Positions 33,047 through 42,011 of a DNA stretch of 64,000 bases are shown one piece after another (the stretch's first letter is position 1; every line of letters starts with the position of its first letter). The notes under the pieces are model-generated. The model saw only the letters and a program-made list of their open reading frames with translations, searched no databases and was not told the origin of the DNA. Origin of the DNA: Castellaniella sp034675905. Its GTDB lineage: Bacteria > Pseudomonadota > Gammaproteobacteria > Burkholderiales > Burkholderiaceae_B. The translations under genes and the position numbers were made by a program. The stretch is from positions 310,001 through 374,000 of the forward strand of contig NZ_JAUCCV010000005.1 in the NCBI RefSeq assembly GCF_034675905.1, read 5' to 3'.

Positions 33047-33868
33047 CTAGCGCGGCTGATACAGGGGCAGCACTCGGGCCGAGGCCTGCTCAAGATCCTG
33101 GATACGGCTTTGCGACGAGGGATGGGTGGACAGGATTTCAGGAGGGGCGCCACCGCCCGCCTGCTCCATTTTCTGCCACAAGGTGATGGCGGCGCGCGGG
33201 TCATAGCCGGCCCGGGCAGCCAGTTCGACCCCCATGCGGTCGGCCTCGGTCTCGTTGGCCCGGCTATTGGGCAGTGTGAACATGACCTGGCTGAGATTCG
33301 ATCCCAGATCGGCCACGGCCTGGCTGCCGGTCACGGCGGCCAGGATCGAAATGCCGATACTGGTTCCCATCTGGCGTGATACCTGTTCGCGGGCGTGCTC
33401 GCGCAAGGCGTGGGAAATTTCGTGCCCCATGACGGCTGCCAACTCGGCATCCGTGGGTTTGATCTTGTCCAACAAGCCGGTATAGACGGCGATCTTGCCG
33501 CCAGGCATGCACCAGGCGTTGACCTCGCCGGACTTCAGGACATGGACTTCCCAGTCCCAGTGCTTGGCATCCGGGCGAAACGCGCCGACCTGCGCGATCA
33601 GCCGCCGGGCAATGCTCTGCACCCGCTGCGTCTGCGCGGCGGACGGATCCAGCGCCTGTTTGGCCCGCGCCTGGGCCAGTATCTGCTGATACTGGCTGGC
33701 GGCTTCCTGGTCCAGTTCAGCCTCGGACACCAGGCTGGACATGTACTGCGTCCGATTGATGCCCACCTGGCCGGACTGAGTGGTCTGCACAGGAGCGCAG
33801 GCGGCCAGAGCGACCGTCAGCCCGGCGCTGACGATCCAGCGCAAGATCCGGCGGGGTCGCTTATCCAC
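33047..33868 (-). CDS. M48-family lipoprotein metalloprotease (LoiP/YggG-like)
   Basis: Zinc metalloprotease, probably anchored in the outer membrane facing the periplasm, with a role in protein quality control by analogy to E. coli LoiP. 273 aa: lipobox LAAC (C24); active site MGHEISHALREHA (H149, E150, H153); third ligand Glu in NETEADRMGVELAARAGYDP; NAWCMPGGKIAVYTGLL is typical of M48. Start GTG 33866-33868 lies within the end of aroC (8-bp overlap). Not HtpX, as it lacks its membrane helices. Confidence 0.9.
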   Translation of the reverse strand: MDKRPRRILRWIVSAGLTVALAACAPVQTTQSGQVGINRTQYMSSLVSEAELDQEAASQYQQILAQARAKQALDPSAAQTQRVQSIARRLIAQVGAFRPDAKHWDWEVHVLKSGEVNAWCMPGGKIAVYTGLLDKIKPTDAELAAVMGHEISHALREHAREQVSRQMGTSIGISILAAVTGSQAVADLGSNLSQVMFTLPNSRANETEADRMGVELAARAGYDPRAAITLWQKMEQAGGGAPPEILSTHPSSQSRIQDLEQASARVLPLYQPR

Positions 33869-34919
33869 ACTGCCCCCGATGCCTCAGGGCGTGATCCATC
33901 AGCACAATGGCCAGCAGCGCCTCGGCAATCGGAGTGGCCCGAATCGCCACGCAGGGGTCGTGCCGCCCCAGGGTCTGCACCATGACGGGTTCGTTGGCCC
34001 GGTTCACTGAGCGACGTTCAACCCGGATACTGGAGGTCGGCTTGATCGCCAGGGACACCAGCAACGGCTGTCCGGAGGAAATCCCCCCCAGCACGCCGCC
34101 GGCATGATTGGCGAGAAAGCCATCGGGGCTGAGCTCATCGCCGTGCTCGGAACCGCGCATGGCGACGCAATCGAAACCCGAACCGACCGACACGCCCTTG
34201 ACCGCATTGAGGCCCATCATGGCGTGGGCGATGTCCGCATCCAGACGGTCGTACAAGGGTTCACCCCAGCCGGCGGGCAGGCCTTCGGCCTGGACTTCGA
34301 TGCGCGCGCCGATGGAGTCCCCATCGTGGCGCAACTGGTCCATGAAGGCTTCCAACTGCGGCACGATGTCGGCATTGGGGGCGTAAAAGGGGTTTTCAGG
34401 CACGGCATCCCAGGATTCAAAGGGAATCGGGATCGGCCCCAGCTGGCTCATGTAGCCGCGAATGCGCACGCCGTATTCCTGCATCAGCCATTTGCGGGCG
34501 ACCGCACCCGCCGCCACGGTAGGCGCCGTCAGGCGGGCTGATGAACGCCCCCCTCCGCGCGGGTCGCGAACACCGTATTTTTTCCAATAGCTGTAATCAG
34601 CATGACCGGGACGGAACGTGTCCGCAATATTGGCGTAATCCCGGCTGCGAGCGTCGGTATTGCGGATCAGCAGGCCGATGGGCGCGCCGGTGGTCTGGCC
34701 CTCGAACACGCCGGACAGGATTTCCACCGTATCCGGTTCGCGGCGTTGCGTCACGTGACGCGACGTACCCGGCCGGCGACGATCCAGTTCGGCCTGGATA
34801 TCGGCCTCGGACAGCGGCATGCCGGGAGGGCAGCCATCGATCACGGCGCCGATGGCCGGCCCATGAGATTCACCGAAATTGGTGACACAAAACAAGGTAC
34901 CCAGGGTATTGCCAGACAT
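33861..34919 (-). CDS. aroC: Chorismate synthase
   Basis: Final step of the shikimate pathway: EPSP to chorismate, using reduced FMN. 352 aa with FGESHGPAIGAVIDGCPPGM, GTSRHVTQRREPD, DYSYWKKYGVRDPRGGGRSSARLTA and HAGGVLGGISSGQPL, all FMN/EPSP-site signatures. Starts MSGNTLGTLFCVTNFGES. The 130-bp region upstream, before selO, contains CATAAT on the minus strand but no convincing -35. Confidence 0.97.
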   Translation of the reverse strand: MSGNTLGTLFCVTNFGESHGPAIGAVIDGCPPGMPLSEADIQAELDRRRPGTSRHVTQRREPDTVEILSGVFEGQTTGAPIGLLIRNTDARSRDYANIADTFRPGHADYSYWKKYGVRDPRGGGRSSARLTAPTVAAGAVARKWLMQEYGVRIRGYMSQLGPIPIPFESWDAVPENPFYAPNADIVPQLEAFMDQLRHDGDSIGARIEVQAEGLPAGWGEPLYDRLDADIAHAMMGLNAVKGVSVGSGFDCVAMRGSEHGDELSPDGFLANHAGGVLGGISSGQPLLVSLAIKPTSSIRVERRSVNRANEPVMVQTLGRHDPCVAIRATPIAEALLAIVLMDHALRHRGQCG

Positions 34920-35049
34920 GGTCGGTATGCAGTGGGGAAATTGATCAAATAGCGAAATTCATTATGGCATGTCCGGGGTTTCGACGTCTCGAGAGCCTTT
35001 CGCTCCAGGCGCACGACCGCTGCAGCGAACCACGCGACTCACGGCCAGA

Positions 35050-36570
35050 TCAGGACGAGCAGCTGACCGCCACGGTTGGCACATCGGCTGCCGGCGGCTG
35101 CGCATAGGACTCATGGCCAGTCTGCTGGGTATAGGGGTCCTGCAGCAGCGCCATCAGGCGACCGATTTCCGACGCATCACCCTGCTGAGCCGCCTGAATA
35201 GCATGCTGCGCCAGATGGTTGCGCAGCACGTACAAGGGATTGACGCGGTCCATGGCTGCCTTGCGCTCAGCTTGCGGGCGCGGGTCATCCGCCAAGCGCA
35301 GCCGATAGCGATCCAACCATTGTCGGGCCGCCCCGCCATCGGCAAACAGGCTCAACCAGGCTGGTTCGTCCGTGCCGACGTCGGCCAGGTAACGGAAAGC
35401 CAGCGTGAAGTCCGCTTGCTGCGCATGCAGCAACGCCCACCAGGCGTCTCCCAGTTCGGCGTCTTCCGGGCGCCATGCCGCAAGACCGAATTTCTGTGCC
35501 AGGCCCGCATGGTAGGCCTGCAAAAAGACAGACTCAAAAGGGGCCAGCGCGGCTTCCAGATCCGGCACGGTGCAGCCCAGCACCTGCAGGCTTTCCGCCA
35601 GGCGGGTCAGATTCCATTGCGCCACGGCAGGCTGCGCATTCCAGGCGTAGCGCCCCAAGGAATCGCTATGGTTGCAGACATGATTGGCCTGGAAGGCATC
35701 CATGAAACCATAAGGGCCGTAATCCAGCGTCAAGCCCAGGATCGACATATTGTCGGTGTTCATGACGCCGTGGCAGAACCCGACCAGTTGCCATTGCGCC
35801 ATCAAACGCGCGGTGCGGCGAGTGACTTCCGCCAGCAGCAGACAGGCGGCGACCGCCCGATCAGGATGATCAGCCTGGCCCGCCAGACAGTCCGGAAACC
35901 AGTGCGTCACGACATAGTCCAGCAAGGCTGCCTGGTCCAGCGCTGAATGCGCCCAGTGCTCAAAGTGTCCAAAACGCACGAAAGACGGTGCGATCCTCGT
36001 CACGACCGCTGCGGTTTCTGGCGTTTCGCGGATCACGGTGTCGTCGGCAGCCACCAGCGCCAGCGCCTGCGTGGTGGGAATACCCAGGCCTTCCATGGCC
36101 TGGCTGGCGAGATATTCACGCACGCTGGATCTCAGCACCGCCCAGCCATCCCCCATCCGGGAATACGGGGTGCGCCCCGAGCCCTTCAGCTGAATTTCCC
36201 AAGCACCCTGCGGTCCGCTGACATCGCCCAGCAAATGCGCCCGGCCATCTCCCAACTGCCCCGCCCAGACGCCGAACTGGTGACCGCTGTAGACGGTCGC
36301 CATGGGCTCCACGCCCGGCAAGCGGCCGCTGCCGGCGCATAGCGCCAGAAAGGCGGGCGAATGCAGCGCCGCATCATTCAAACCCAAGCGCGCGGCCACC
36401 GCCGGATTGACATGCAGCAAACGAGGCCTGGACAAAGAGCGCGGCGCCACGCGGGTATAAAAGGAGGATGGCAGATCCGCAAAGGAACAGCCTGTCGCCT
36501 GGCCCGAAAACAGCGCGTCAACCGCCTGCCCGCCAAGCTTGGCCACCGCTGAAGAATCGCTCTGACGCAC
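35050..36570 (-). CDS. selO: Protein adenylyltransferase SelO (YdiU family)
   Basis: Pseudokinase-fold enzyme that transfers AMP to protein hydroxyls; implicated in redox stress in E. coli. 506 aa. Motifs: MATVYSGHQFGVWAGQLGDGRAHLLGD, IQLKGSGRTPYSRMGDGWAVLRSSVREYL (nucleotide-binding region), and the catalytic/metal loop CHGVMNTDNMSILGLTLDYGPYGFMD. It ends in SCSS; the Cys-Ser-Ser tail corresponds to the Sec/Cys position in SelO homologues. It lies 12 bp downstream of a small membrane protein gene on the same strand, so they may be co-transcribed. Confidence 0.95.
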   Translation of the reverse strand: MRQSDSSAVAKLGGQAVDALFSGQATGCSFADLPSSFYTRVAPRSLSRPRLLHVNPAVAARLGLNDAALHSPAFLALCAGSGRLPGVEPMATVYSGHQFGVWAGQLGDGRAHLLGDVSGPQGAWEIQLKGSGRTPYSRMGDGWAVLRSSVREYLASQAMEGLGIPTTQALALVAADDTVIRETPETAAVVTRIAPSFVRFGHFEHWAHSALDQAALLDYVVTHWFPDCLAGQADHPDRAVAACLLLAEVTRRTARLMAQWQLVGFCHGVMNTDNMSILGLTLDYGPYGFMDAFQANHVCNHSDSLGRYAWNAQPAVAQWNLTRLAESLQVLGCTVPDLEAALAPFESVFLQAYHAGLAQKFGLAAWRPEDAELGDAWWALLHAQQADFTLAFRYLADVGTDEPAWLSLFADGGAARQWLDRYRLRLADDPRPQAERKAAMDRVNPLYVLRNHLAQHAIQAAQQGDASEIGRLMALLQDPYTQQTGHESYAQPPAADVPTVAVSCSS

Positions 36571-36582
36571 GATGACTGCTCC

Positions 36583-36954
36583 TTACGACGCCTTGCTGCG
36601 GGCGGCCCGCTTGGCAGGCCGGACATACAGGATGGCGCCGAAATACAGCCCCAGGGACAAGACGATTTCCACCCCGGCCAGCGCGACCGATGCGGTCGAG
36701 ATATCCGACCAGGCCCGCACCGCGCCTTCCATCAGATACAGCAAGCTGAGCATCGCCACCCACTGCAGGGTATAGAGCTTGGCCTTCAGCACCCCGCGCA
36801 CGGCAAACAGCAGGGGCACGGCCTTCAATGCCATCAGAGTGCCTCCCGGACGCAGCGGCGCCCACCACAGTTCCCAACCCACGCACAGGACAATCAGCGC
36901 AATCAGACAGAAGCAGGCCAGGCGGTGCAGGCCTGAATTGAGTTTCGTTTCCAT
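36583..36954 (-). CDS. DUF2069 inner-membrane protein
   Basis: Small membrane protein of 123 aa with four hydrophobic segments: LACFCLIALIVLCVGWELWW, MALKAVPLLFAV, WVAMLSLLYLMEGAVRA and VALAGVEIVLSLGLYFGAILY, ending in a basic tail (RPAKRAARSKAS). This pattern, including EGAVRAWSD, matches DUF2069; function unknown. Start ATG 36952-36954 (METKLNSGL) is preferred to an upstream in-frame opening because it begins the conserved region. It is divergent from the YihY-family gene, with only 41 bp between the starts. Confidence 0.85.
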   Translation of the reverse strand: METKLNSGLHRLACFCLIALIVLCVGWELWWAPLRPGGTLMALKAVPLLFAVRGVLKAKLYTLQWVAMLSLLYLMEGAVRAWSDISTASVALAGVEIVLSLGLYFGAILYVRPAKRAARSKAS

Positions 36955-36995
36955 GCTGCTATTATGGCTCGAAACCCGCCTTCCGCCGCTTGAAG

Positions 36996-38243
36996 ATGAC
37001 GCAGCCACCTGTTGTTTCCACCGCCGAACGTCGCGCCCGCGCACGAGACATCCTGCGATTCGCGCTGGACTTTGCCGGCCATCGCAAACTAACCCGCGTC
37101 GCCTCCAGCCTGACGTTTACGACCGTGTTGGCCATCGTGCCGCTGCTGGCGGTGGTGCTGGCGCTGTTCACCGCCTTCCCCTTGTTTGCTCAATTTCATC
37201 AGGCGCTGGAAACATTTTTAAGCGAAAGTCTGCTGCCGCCTTCGGTTTCGGACACCATCATGCGCTACCTGAACCAGTTCGCCGCACAGGCTTCCGGTCT
37301 GACGGCAGTGGGCGGCGGCTTTCTGGTGGTGACGTCGATCCTGCTGATCATGACCATCGACGAGGCCTTCAACGAAATCTGGAATGTCGCCCGCCAGCGC
37401 CCTCTGCGCCAGCGTCTGCTGGTCTACTGGGCCATCATTTCCCTAGGCCCCATTTTCACGGGCGCCAGTCTGTGGGCGACAACTGTGCTGGCACGCGAAT
37501 CCCTGGGCTACATCGGCAGCCTGCCCGAAGGGCTGGGCCTGCTGCTGGGGCTGCTGCCTTTTCTGTTGTCAGTGCTGGGATTTACGGCGCTGTTCATGTT
37601 CGTGCCCAACTGCCGCGTGCTGTGGCGCGACGCCCTGGCGGGCGGTCTGGGCACCGCCATCATCCTGGCCATCATGAAGGCGGCCTTTACCTGGTATCTG
37701 ACGCAATTTCCATCCTATACCGTCATCTACGGGGCATTCGCTACTCTGCCTATCTTTCTGCTCTGGATCTATCTGTCCTGGCTGGTGATCTTGCTGGGGG
37801 CCACGGTGGCATCCCTGCTGCCCGCCCTGCGCCTGCACCGCTGGGCGTTGCGCCGGCATCCGGGCGCCCAGATCGTGGATGCCCTGGGCATTTTGCACCT
37901 GCTGTGGCGGGCTCGCGACACCCTGCCCCCCGGTCGCAGCCTGGGTTTCCTGGAAAAGCACCTGCGCGTCCACCCCGACGCCTTGCACGACATTCTGGCG
38001 ATCCTGCGCGAACTGGGCTATGCCGTGCCGACCTCGGACAGCGACCACTGGGTGCTGGCCTGCGATCCACGACAAGCGACGCTGGGACCGCTGACGGATC
38101 GCCTGCTGCTGGATCGCGATCAGCCCGGACTGGACGCGCCCACGACCGAGGCGCTGGCCGCGACCTTGCATCGCCAGCCTCCGACGCTGGATACGCTGTT
38201 CCAGCAGGCGGCTACCGCAAATCCGGACGATGATGCACAATAA
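36996..38243 (+). CDS. YihY-family inner-membrane protein with C-terminal extension
   Basis: Polytopic membrane protein of the YihY/BrkB family (once misnamed RNase BN). 415 aa from ATG 36996; a TTG at 36990 also opens the frame. The family core covers about 1-280: RVASSLTFTTVLAIVPLLAVVLALF, IMTIDEAFNEIWNVARQRPLRQRLLVYWAIISLGP, and YTVIYGAFATLPIFLLWIYLSWLVILLGA. A cytoplasmic extension of about 130 residues follows (QIVDALGILHLLWRARDTLPP ... LAILRELGYAVPT) that looks like a winged-helix fold. Function unknown. Confidence 0.88.
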   Translation: MTQPPVVSTAERRARARDILRFALDFAGHRKLTRVASSLTFTTVLAIVPLLAVVLALFTAFPLFAQFHQALETFLSESLLPPSVSDTIMRYLNQFAAQASGLTAVGGGFLVVTSILLIMTIDEAFNEIWNVARQRPLRQRLLVYWAIISLGPIFTGASLWATTVLARESLGYIGSLPEGLGLLLGLLPFLLSVLGFTALFMFVPNCRVLWRDALAGGLGTAIILAIMKAAFTWYLTQFPSYTVIYGAFATLPIFLLWIYLSWLVILLGATVASLLPALRLHRWALRRHPGAQIVDALGILHLLWRARDTLPPGRSLGFLEKHLRVHPDALHDILAILRELGYAVPTSDSDHWVLACDPRQATLGPLTDRLLLDRDQPGLDAPTTEALAATLHRQPPTLDTLFQQAATANPDDDAQ

Positions 38244-38312
38244 GCATACGGGGGGCTTTTCCGCAGATTCCCCAGTGAACCACGACAAAAAAACAGCCCA
38301 TAGGAAGCCATC

Positions 38313-38780
38313 ATGCTGAAAGTCACTGAAATCCTGCGTGTGAAGGGGCACACGCTGTACACCGGCAGCCCTGACATGCTCGTACACGAGGCCATCACCT
38401 CCATGAGCCAGCTGGACATCGGGTCCCTGGTCATCATGGAACACGGCCAGCTGGTGGGCATGCTCACCTTCCGCGAAATCATCAACCACCTGAACCAGCA
38501 CGACGGCCAGGCGGGGGATTTCACCGTGCGCAGCATCATGGACGACGCGCCGGTCAGCGTAACCCCCAATACCGACGCCGACGAGGTCCAACGCCTGATG
38601 CTGGACAAGCACGCCCGCTACATCCCCGTCATGGACGGCCCTACGCTGATGGGGGTGATCTCTTTCTACGACATGGCGCGCGCCATCGTCGAGGCGCAGC
38701 AATTCGAAAACGACATGCTCAAGGCCTATATCCGCGACTGGCCTTCCGAAGACGCCGGATCGTCCGCCCGCAAATCCTGA
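38313..38780 (+). CDS. Tandem CBS-domain protein
   Basis: Stand-alone CBS-pair protein of 155 aa; such modules bind adenosyl nucleotides and regulate partners. CBS1 about 1-65 (LVHEAITSMSQLDIGSLVIM, LVGMLTFREIINHL); CBS2 about 72-140 (VRSIMDDAPVSVTPNTDADEVQRLMLDKHARYIPVMDG, LMGVISFYDMARAIV). An AGGAAG ribosome site precedes the ATG. Its last 55 bp overlap the 3' end of dusA on the other strand. Confidence 0.9.
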   Translation: MLKVTEILRVKGHTLYTGSPDMLVHEAITSMSQLDIGSLVIMEHGQLVGMLTFREIINHLNQHDGQAGDFTVRSIMDDAPVSVTPNTDADEVQRLMLDKHARYIPVMDGPTLMGVISFYDMARAIVEAQQFENDMLKAYIRDWPSEDAGSSARKS

Positions 38781-39784
38781 TCCCTGCTGCTGGCCAGGGC
38801 ATCCCAGGCGCGACGCAGCGCCTGGGGACCGCCGGCGCGCAGCGCCTTCGGGTCGGACAGCAGACGACGCCACTGGCGCGCGCCTGGCCGCCCGGAACGC
38901 CACCCCAGCAGACCGCGCACCAGCACATGCAAAGGCTCGCCCTGCTCGTGCCGCCACGTGACGTAATCCAAGAACTGCTGCAACACGCCGTCTGCCCAGG
39001 CCGCCTCGTCAGGATGTTCTGGCACGGCAGGCATCACTTCGCCCTGCGGCCCCAGGTGACGATCCAGCACGGCCAGAATGTCGGGATGGTGCCAGGCGGC
39101 GCGACCCAGCATCACGCCATCGACGCGCTGCATCCAGTCCAGGCAATCCGGCACATCGGCCAAACCGCCGTTCAGCACGATGCGTGCATCCGGAAAATCC
39201 TGCTTCAAACGCAAGACTTCGGCGTAGCGCAAAGGCGGCTTTTCCCGGTTGTCCCGAGGCGACAGCCCTTTCAGAACGGCATTGCGCGCATGCGCGATGA
39301 ACACCCGACAGCCTGCGTCATATAAAGTGCCGACGAAATCCCGCACGAAACCATAGGATTCATCGTAATCCAGCCCCAGACGATGCTTGACCGTCACAGG
39401 CACCGACACCGCATCCTGCATGGCCCGCACGCAATCAGCGACCAGCTGCGGCTCGGCCATCAGGCAGGCGCCAAACGCGCCGTGCTGCACCCGTTCGGAC
39501 GGACAGCCGCAATTCAGATTGATCTCGTCGTAACCCCAATCGGCCCCCAGTCTGGCGCTGCGCGCCAACGCATCGGGTTCGCTGCCCCCCAGCTGCAGGG
39601 CCACGGGATGCTCGGCAGCGTCAAAATCCAGGTGGCGGGCGGCCTCGCCGTGCAGCAAGGCCCCCGTCGTGATCATTTCGGTATACACGCGGGCTCGCGG
39701 AGCCAGCAACCGGTGGAAATACCGGCAGTGGCGATCGGTCACATCGATCATCGGAGCCACGCACAAACGCCAATCAGCCATCAT
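38726..39784 (-). CDS. dusA: tRNA-dihydrouridine(20/20a) synthase
   Basis: FMN enzyme reducing uridines 20/20a in the tRNA D-loop. 352 aa. LCVAPMIDVTDRHCRYFHRLL at the N-terminus and YDEINLNCGCPSERVQHGAFGACLM, with the catalytic Cys in GACLM, are DusA-specific; YVTWRHEQGEP near the C-terminus also fits. Start is one of GTG 39787, ATG 39784 or ATG 39781 in a row; I took 39784. No clear ribosome site. The 3' end overlaps the CBS gene by 55 bp in convergent orientation. Confidence 0.94.
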   Translation of the reverse strand: MMADWRLCVAPMIDVTDRHCRYFHRLLAPRARVYTEMITTGALLHGEAARHLDFDAAEHPVALQLGGSEPDALARSARLGADWGYDEINLNCGCPSERVQHGAFGACLMAEPQLVADCVRAMQDAVSVPVTVKHRLGLDYDESYGFVRDFVGTLYDAGCRVFIAHARNAVLKGLSPRDNREKPPLRYAEVLRLKQDFPDARIVLNGGLADVPDCLDWMQRVDGVMLGRAAWHHPDILAVLDRHLGPQGEVMPAVPEHPDEAAWADGVLQQFLDYVTWRHEQGEPLHVLVRGLLGWRSGRPGARQWRRLLSDPKALRAGGPQALRRAWDALASSRDQDLRADDPASSEGQSRI

Positions 39785-39878
39785 CACAATTCAGTCGGAA
39801 AGAACCGCTAGTTTACTTTCGACTAAAATGCCGCGTTGAATCCATCCCCTTGCGGCCCTCCCGCCGCCTGCTCCATCC

Positions 39879-40859
39879 ATGGCCGTATTCACCTCAGTCT
39901 CCGAAGACGACGCCCGCGCGCTGCTGCACCGCTACGACCTGGGTGAGCTGATCACGCTGCGCGGCATTACCGCCGGCATCGAAAACACCAACTACTTTCT
40001 GGATACGACGCGAGGGTCCTACGTCCTGACCCTGTTCGAAGTCCTGACGGCCGAACAGCTGCCCTTCTACATCGAGCTGATGCACCATCTGGCCACCCGC
40101 GGCGTGCCGGTGCCTCAGCCGCAGACATTGCGCGACGGCACCCGCCTGACTGCCCTGAACGGCAAACCAGCCGCCATCGTCACGCGCCTGAACGGCGGCT
40201 ACGAACCGGAACCCGGCCCGGCCCACTGCGCGCTGGCGGGCGAAACCCTGGCCCGCGCCCATCTGGCGGCCCAGGATTTCGCCCTGCATCAGCCCAATCT
40301 GCGCGGCTTGCCCTGGTGGCAGGCCACCGCCCCTAAAGTGCTGCCGTTCCTGGATGCCGGCCAGGCGGCTCTATTAAGCCAGAGCGTGCAGGAACAAAGC
40401 GATTTTGCCGCCACTCCGGCGCTGGCCACGCTGCCGTCGGGGCCAGCGCACTGCGATCTGTTTCGCGATAATGTGCTGTTTGACGGCACTTTTGAATCGC
40501 CGCACATGGGTGGCTTCATCGACTTCTATTTCGCCGGTTGCGACGCCTGGCTGTTCGACGTCGCCGTCAGCGTCAACGACTGGTGCATCCAGCGATCTAC
40601 CGGCGCCTTCGTGCGGCGGCGCCTGCAGGCCTGGCTGCAGGCCTACCATGCCGTGCGCCCCTTTACCGCCGCCGAGCAGGCCGCCTGGCCGGCCATGCTG
40701 CGCGCCGCCGCCCTGCGCTTCTGGATTTCCAGGCTCTATGATTTTTATCTGCCGCGCCCGGCGCAGACCTTGAAACCTCACGATCCACGCCATTTCGAAC
40801 GCATTTTGCGGCTGCGCAGCACACAGGCTGCCCCCGCACTGCCCCAGGTCAGCGCATGA
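39879..40859 (+). CDS. thrB: Homoserine kinase (ThrB, APH-fold type)
   Basis: Phosphorylates L-homoserine on the way to threonine. 326 aa of the aminoglycoside-phosphotransferase-like ThrB class used by pseudomonads and betaproteobacteria, not the GHMP class of E. coli. Starts MAVFTSVSEDDARALLHRYDLGE; ITAGIENTNYFLDTTRGSYVLTLFE is the nucleotide-binding region; PAHCDLFRDNVLFDG is the catalytic loop and GGFIDFYFAGCDAWLFD holds the metal-binding Asp. It overlaps the next gene by ATGA. Confidence 0.95.
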   Translation: MAVFTSVSEDDARALLHRYDLGELITLRGITAGIENTNYFLDTTRGSYVLTLFEVLTAEQLPFYIELMHHLATRGVPVPQPQTLRDGTRLTALNGKPAAIVTRLNGGYEPEPGPAHCALAGETLARAHLAAQDFALHQPNLRGLPWWQATAPKVLPFLDAGQAALLSQSVQEQSDFAATPALATLPSGPAHCDLFRDNVLFDGTFESPHMGGFIDFYFAGCDAWLFDVAVSVNDWCIQRSTGAFVRRRLQAWLQAYHAVRPFTAAEQAAWPAMLRAAALRFWISRLYDFYLPRPAQTLKPHDPRHFERILRLRSTQAAPALPQVSA

Positions 40860-41635
40860 ACCCTCTTTCCCTGCAAGCCGCCATTCTGCCGCCCAGCGCC
40901 GGTTGGGGCTGGATCGTCCAGGGCTATGCTCTGTTCCGGCGCCAGCCGCTGGCGATGATTTTCTGGAGCACCGCGACCAGTTTTCTGATCAACCTGGGGG
41001 CTGCCATCCCCATTCTGGGCCAGATCCTGCTGGTCAGTCTGACCCCCCTGCTGACCTTTCTGACCCTGTGCGCCTGCCGCCACCTGAGCCAAGGCCAGCG
41101 CATGCTGCCCGGCATGTGGCTGCGCCCCTTGCAGGCGACCGGCACCACCGGCACCCTGCTGCGTCTGGGATTTGCCTACCTGGGCTGCACTTTCCTGGCC
41201 GCCCTGGCGGCAGTCATTCCTTTTCTGCCGCAGCTGCTGGACGCCATGGGCAACCAGGCGCAGCCGGACTATGAGGCGCTGGCCGCCGTCATGACCCGCC
41301 CGATGATCGTCTTTGGCGGCTTCTATGTACTGCTGTCGGCTCTGTTCTGGCACGCGCCGGCCCTGATGGGCTGGCATCAGCTGCCCTTGCGCCGGGCCTT
41401 GTTTTATTCCATGGTGGCCTGCTGGCGCAACAAATGGGCCATCGTGCTGTATGTCGCCAGTTGGGCTGCCGTGTTCTTCGGCCTGCATCAGGTACTGGAC
41501 GCTCTGGTGGCGACCGGCCTGTCGACCACGGTAGTGATCTGGCTATCCCTGGTCACGGACATCCTGATCACTGCGTTGCTGTATTGCAGCTTTTACCCGA
41601 TCTACGCAACCATCTTCCGGGTCAACGCTACATAG
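40856..41635 (+). CDS. BPSS1780-family membrane protein
   Basis: Inner-membrane protein of 259 aa with about six hydrophobic segments. GWGWIVQGYALFRRQPLAMIFWS near the start, IPILGQILLVSLTPLLTFLTLCACRHLSQG, and YILITALLYCSFYPIYATIF-like sequence at the end match a family found mainly in Burkholderiales; function unknown. It is coupled to thrB by ATGA and converges on the DUF192 gene with an 8-bp overlap. Confidence 0.82.
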   Translation: MNPLSLQAAILPPSAGWGWIVQGYALFRRQPLAMIFWSTATSFLINLGAAIPILGQILLVSLTPLLTFLTLCACRHLSQGQRMLPGMWLRPLQATGTTGTLLRLGFAYLGCTFLAALAAVIPFLPQLLDAMGNQAQPDYEALAAVMTRPMIVFGGFYVLLSALFWHAPALMGWHQLPLRRALFYSMVACWRNKWAIVLYVASWAAVFFGLHQVLDALVATGLSTTVVIWLSLVTDILITALLYCSFYPIYATIFRVNAT

Positions 41636-42011
41636 ATTCCTGCCCGGCCCTGTGCCGCCAGGCGTGTTCAATACGGCGCTGCCAGCCGGCATACCGGCAA
41701 TACGCTGGCGGCAATTCCAGCGCCGCCCAGGCGCCCGGACATGCCGCGAAACGCCCAGGCGGCCACTGCGGCAACACGCGCAGGACCAGCCCCGTCTTCC
41801 CCAGAAACAGCAGATCGATGGGCTGCGCCAGCCCCCATCCCTGCACCGCGCGGCAACGCGGCAACACCAGCCCCCAAGGCGTCTCGCCCCAGGCTTCCCA
41901 GGCATGCAGACCCAGCAGGCGCTGTCGGAATGTGTCGGCCTCACGCAGGCTCAGAATATGTGCAGACTGCACCCAGTCCGGTTGATCGCGCGGCCCGCCC
42001 AGCAGCCTCAT
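41628..42011 (-). CDS. DUF192-family protein at the end of the tad operon
   Basis: 127 aa from ATG 42009-42011 (MRLLGGPRDQPDWVQ). The core WGLVLPRCRAVQGWGLAQPIDLLFLGKTGLVL and GAWAALELPPAYCRYAG match the small DUF192 beta-barrel family (usual C.HT.GM..PIDV.FLD and VLELPAG patterns), here diverged and without an obvious signal peptide. Its ATG overlaps the tadC stop (ATGA), so it is translated with the pilus operon. DUF192 members recur near secretion and pilus genes, but no function is established. Confidence 0.75.
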   Translation of the reverse strand: MRLLGGPRDQPDWVQSAHILSLREADTFRQRLLGLHAWEAWGETPWGLVLPRCRAVQGWGLAQPIDLLFLGKTGLVLRVLPQWPPGRFAACPGAWAALELPPAYCRYAGWQRRIEHAWRHRAGQESM

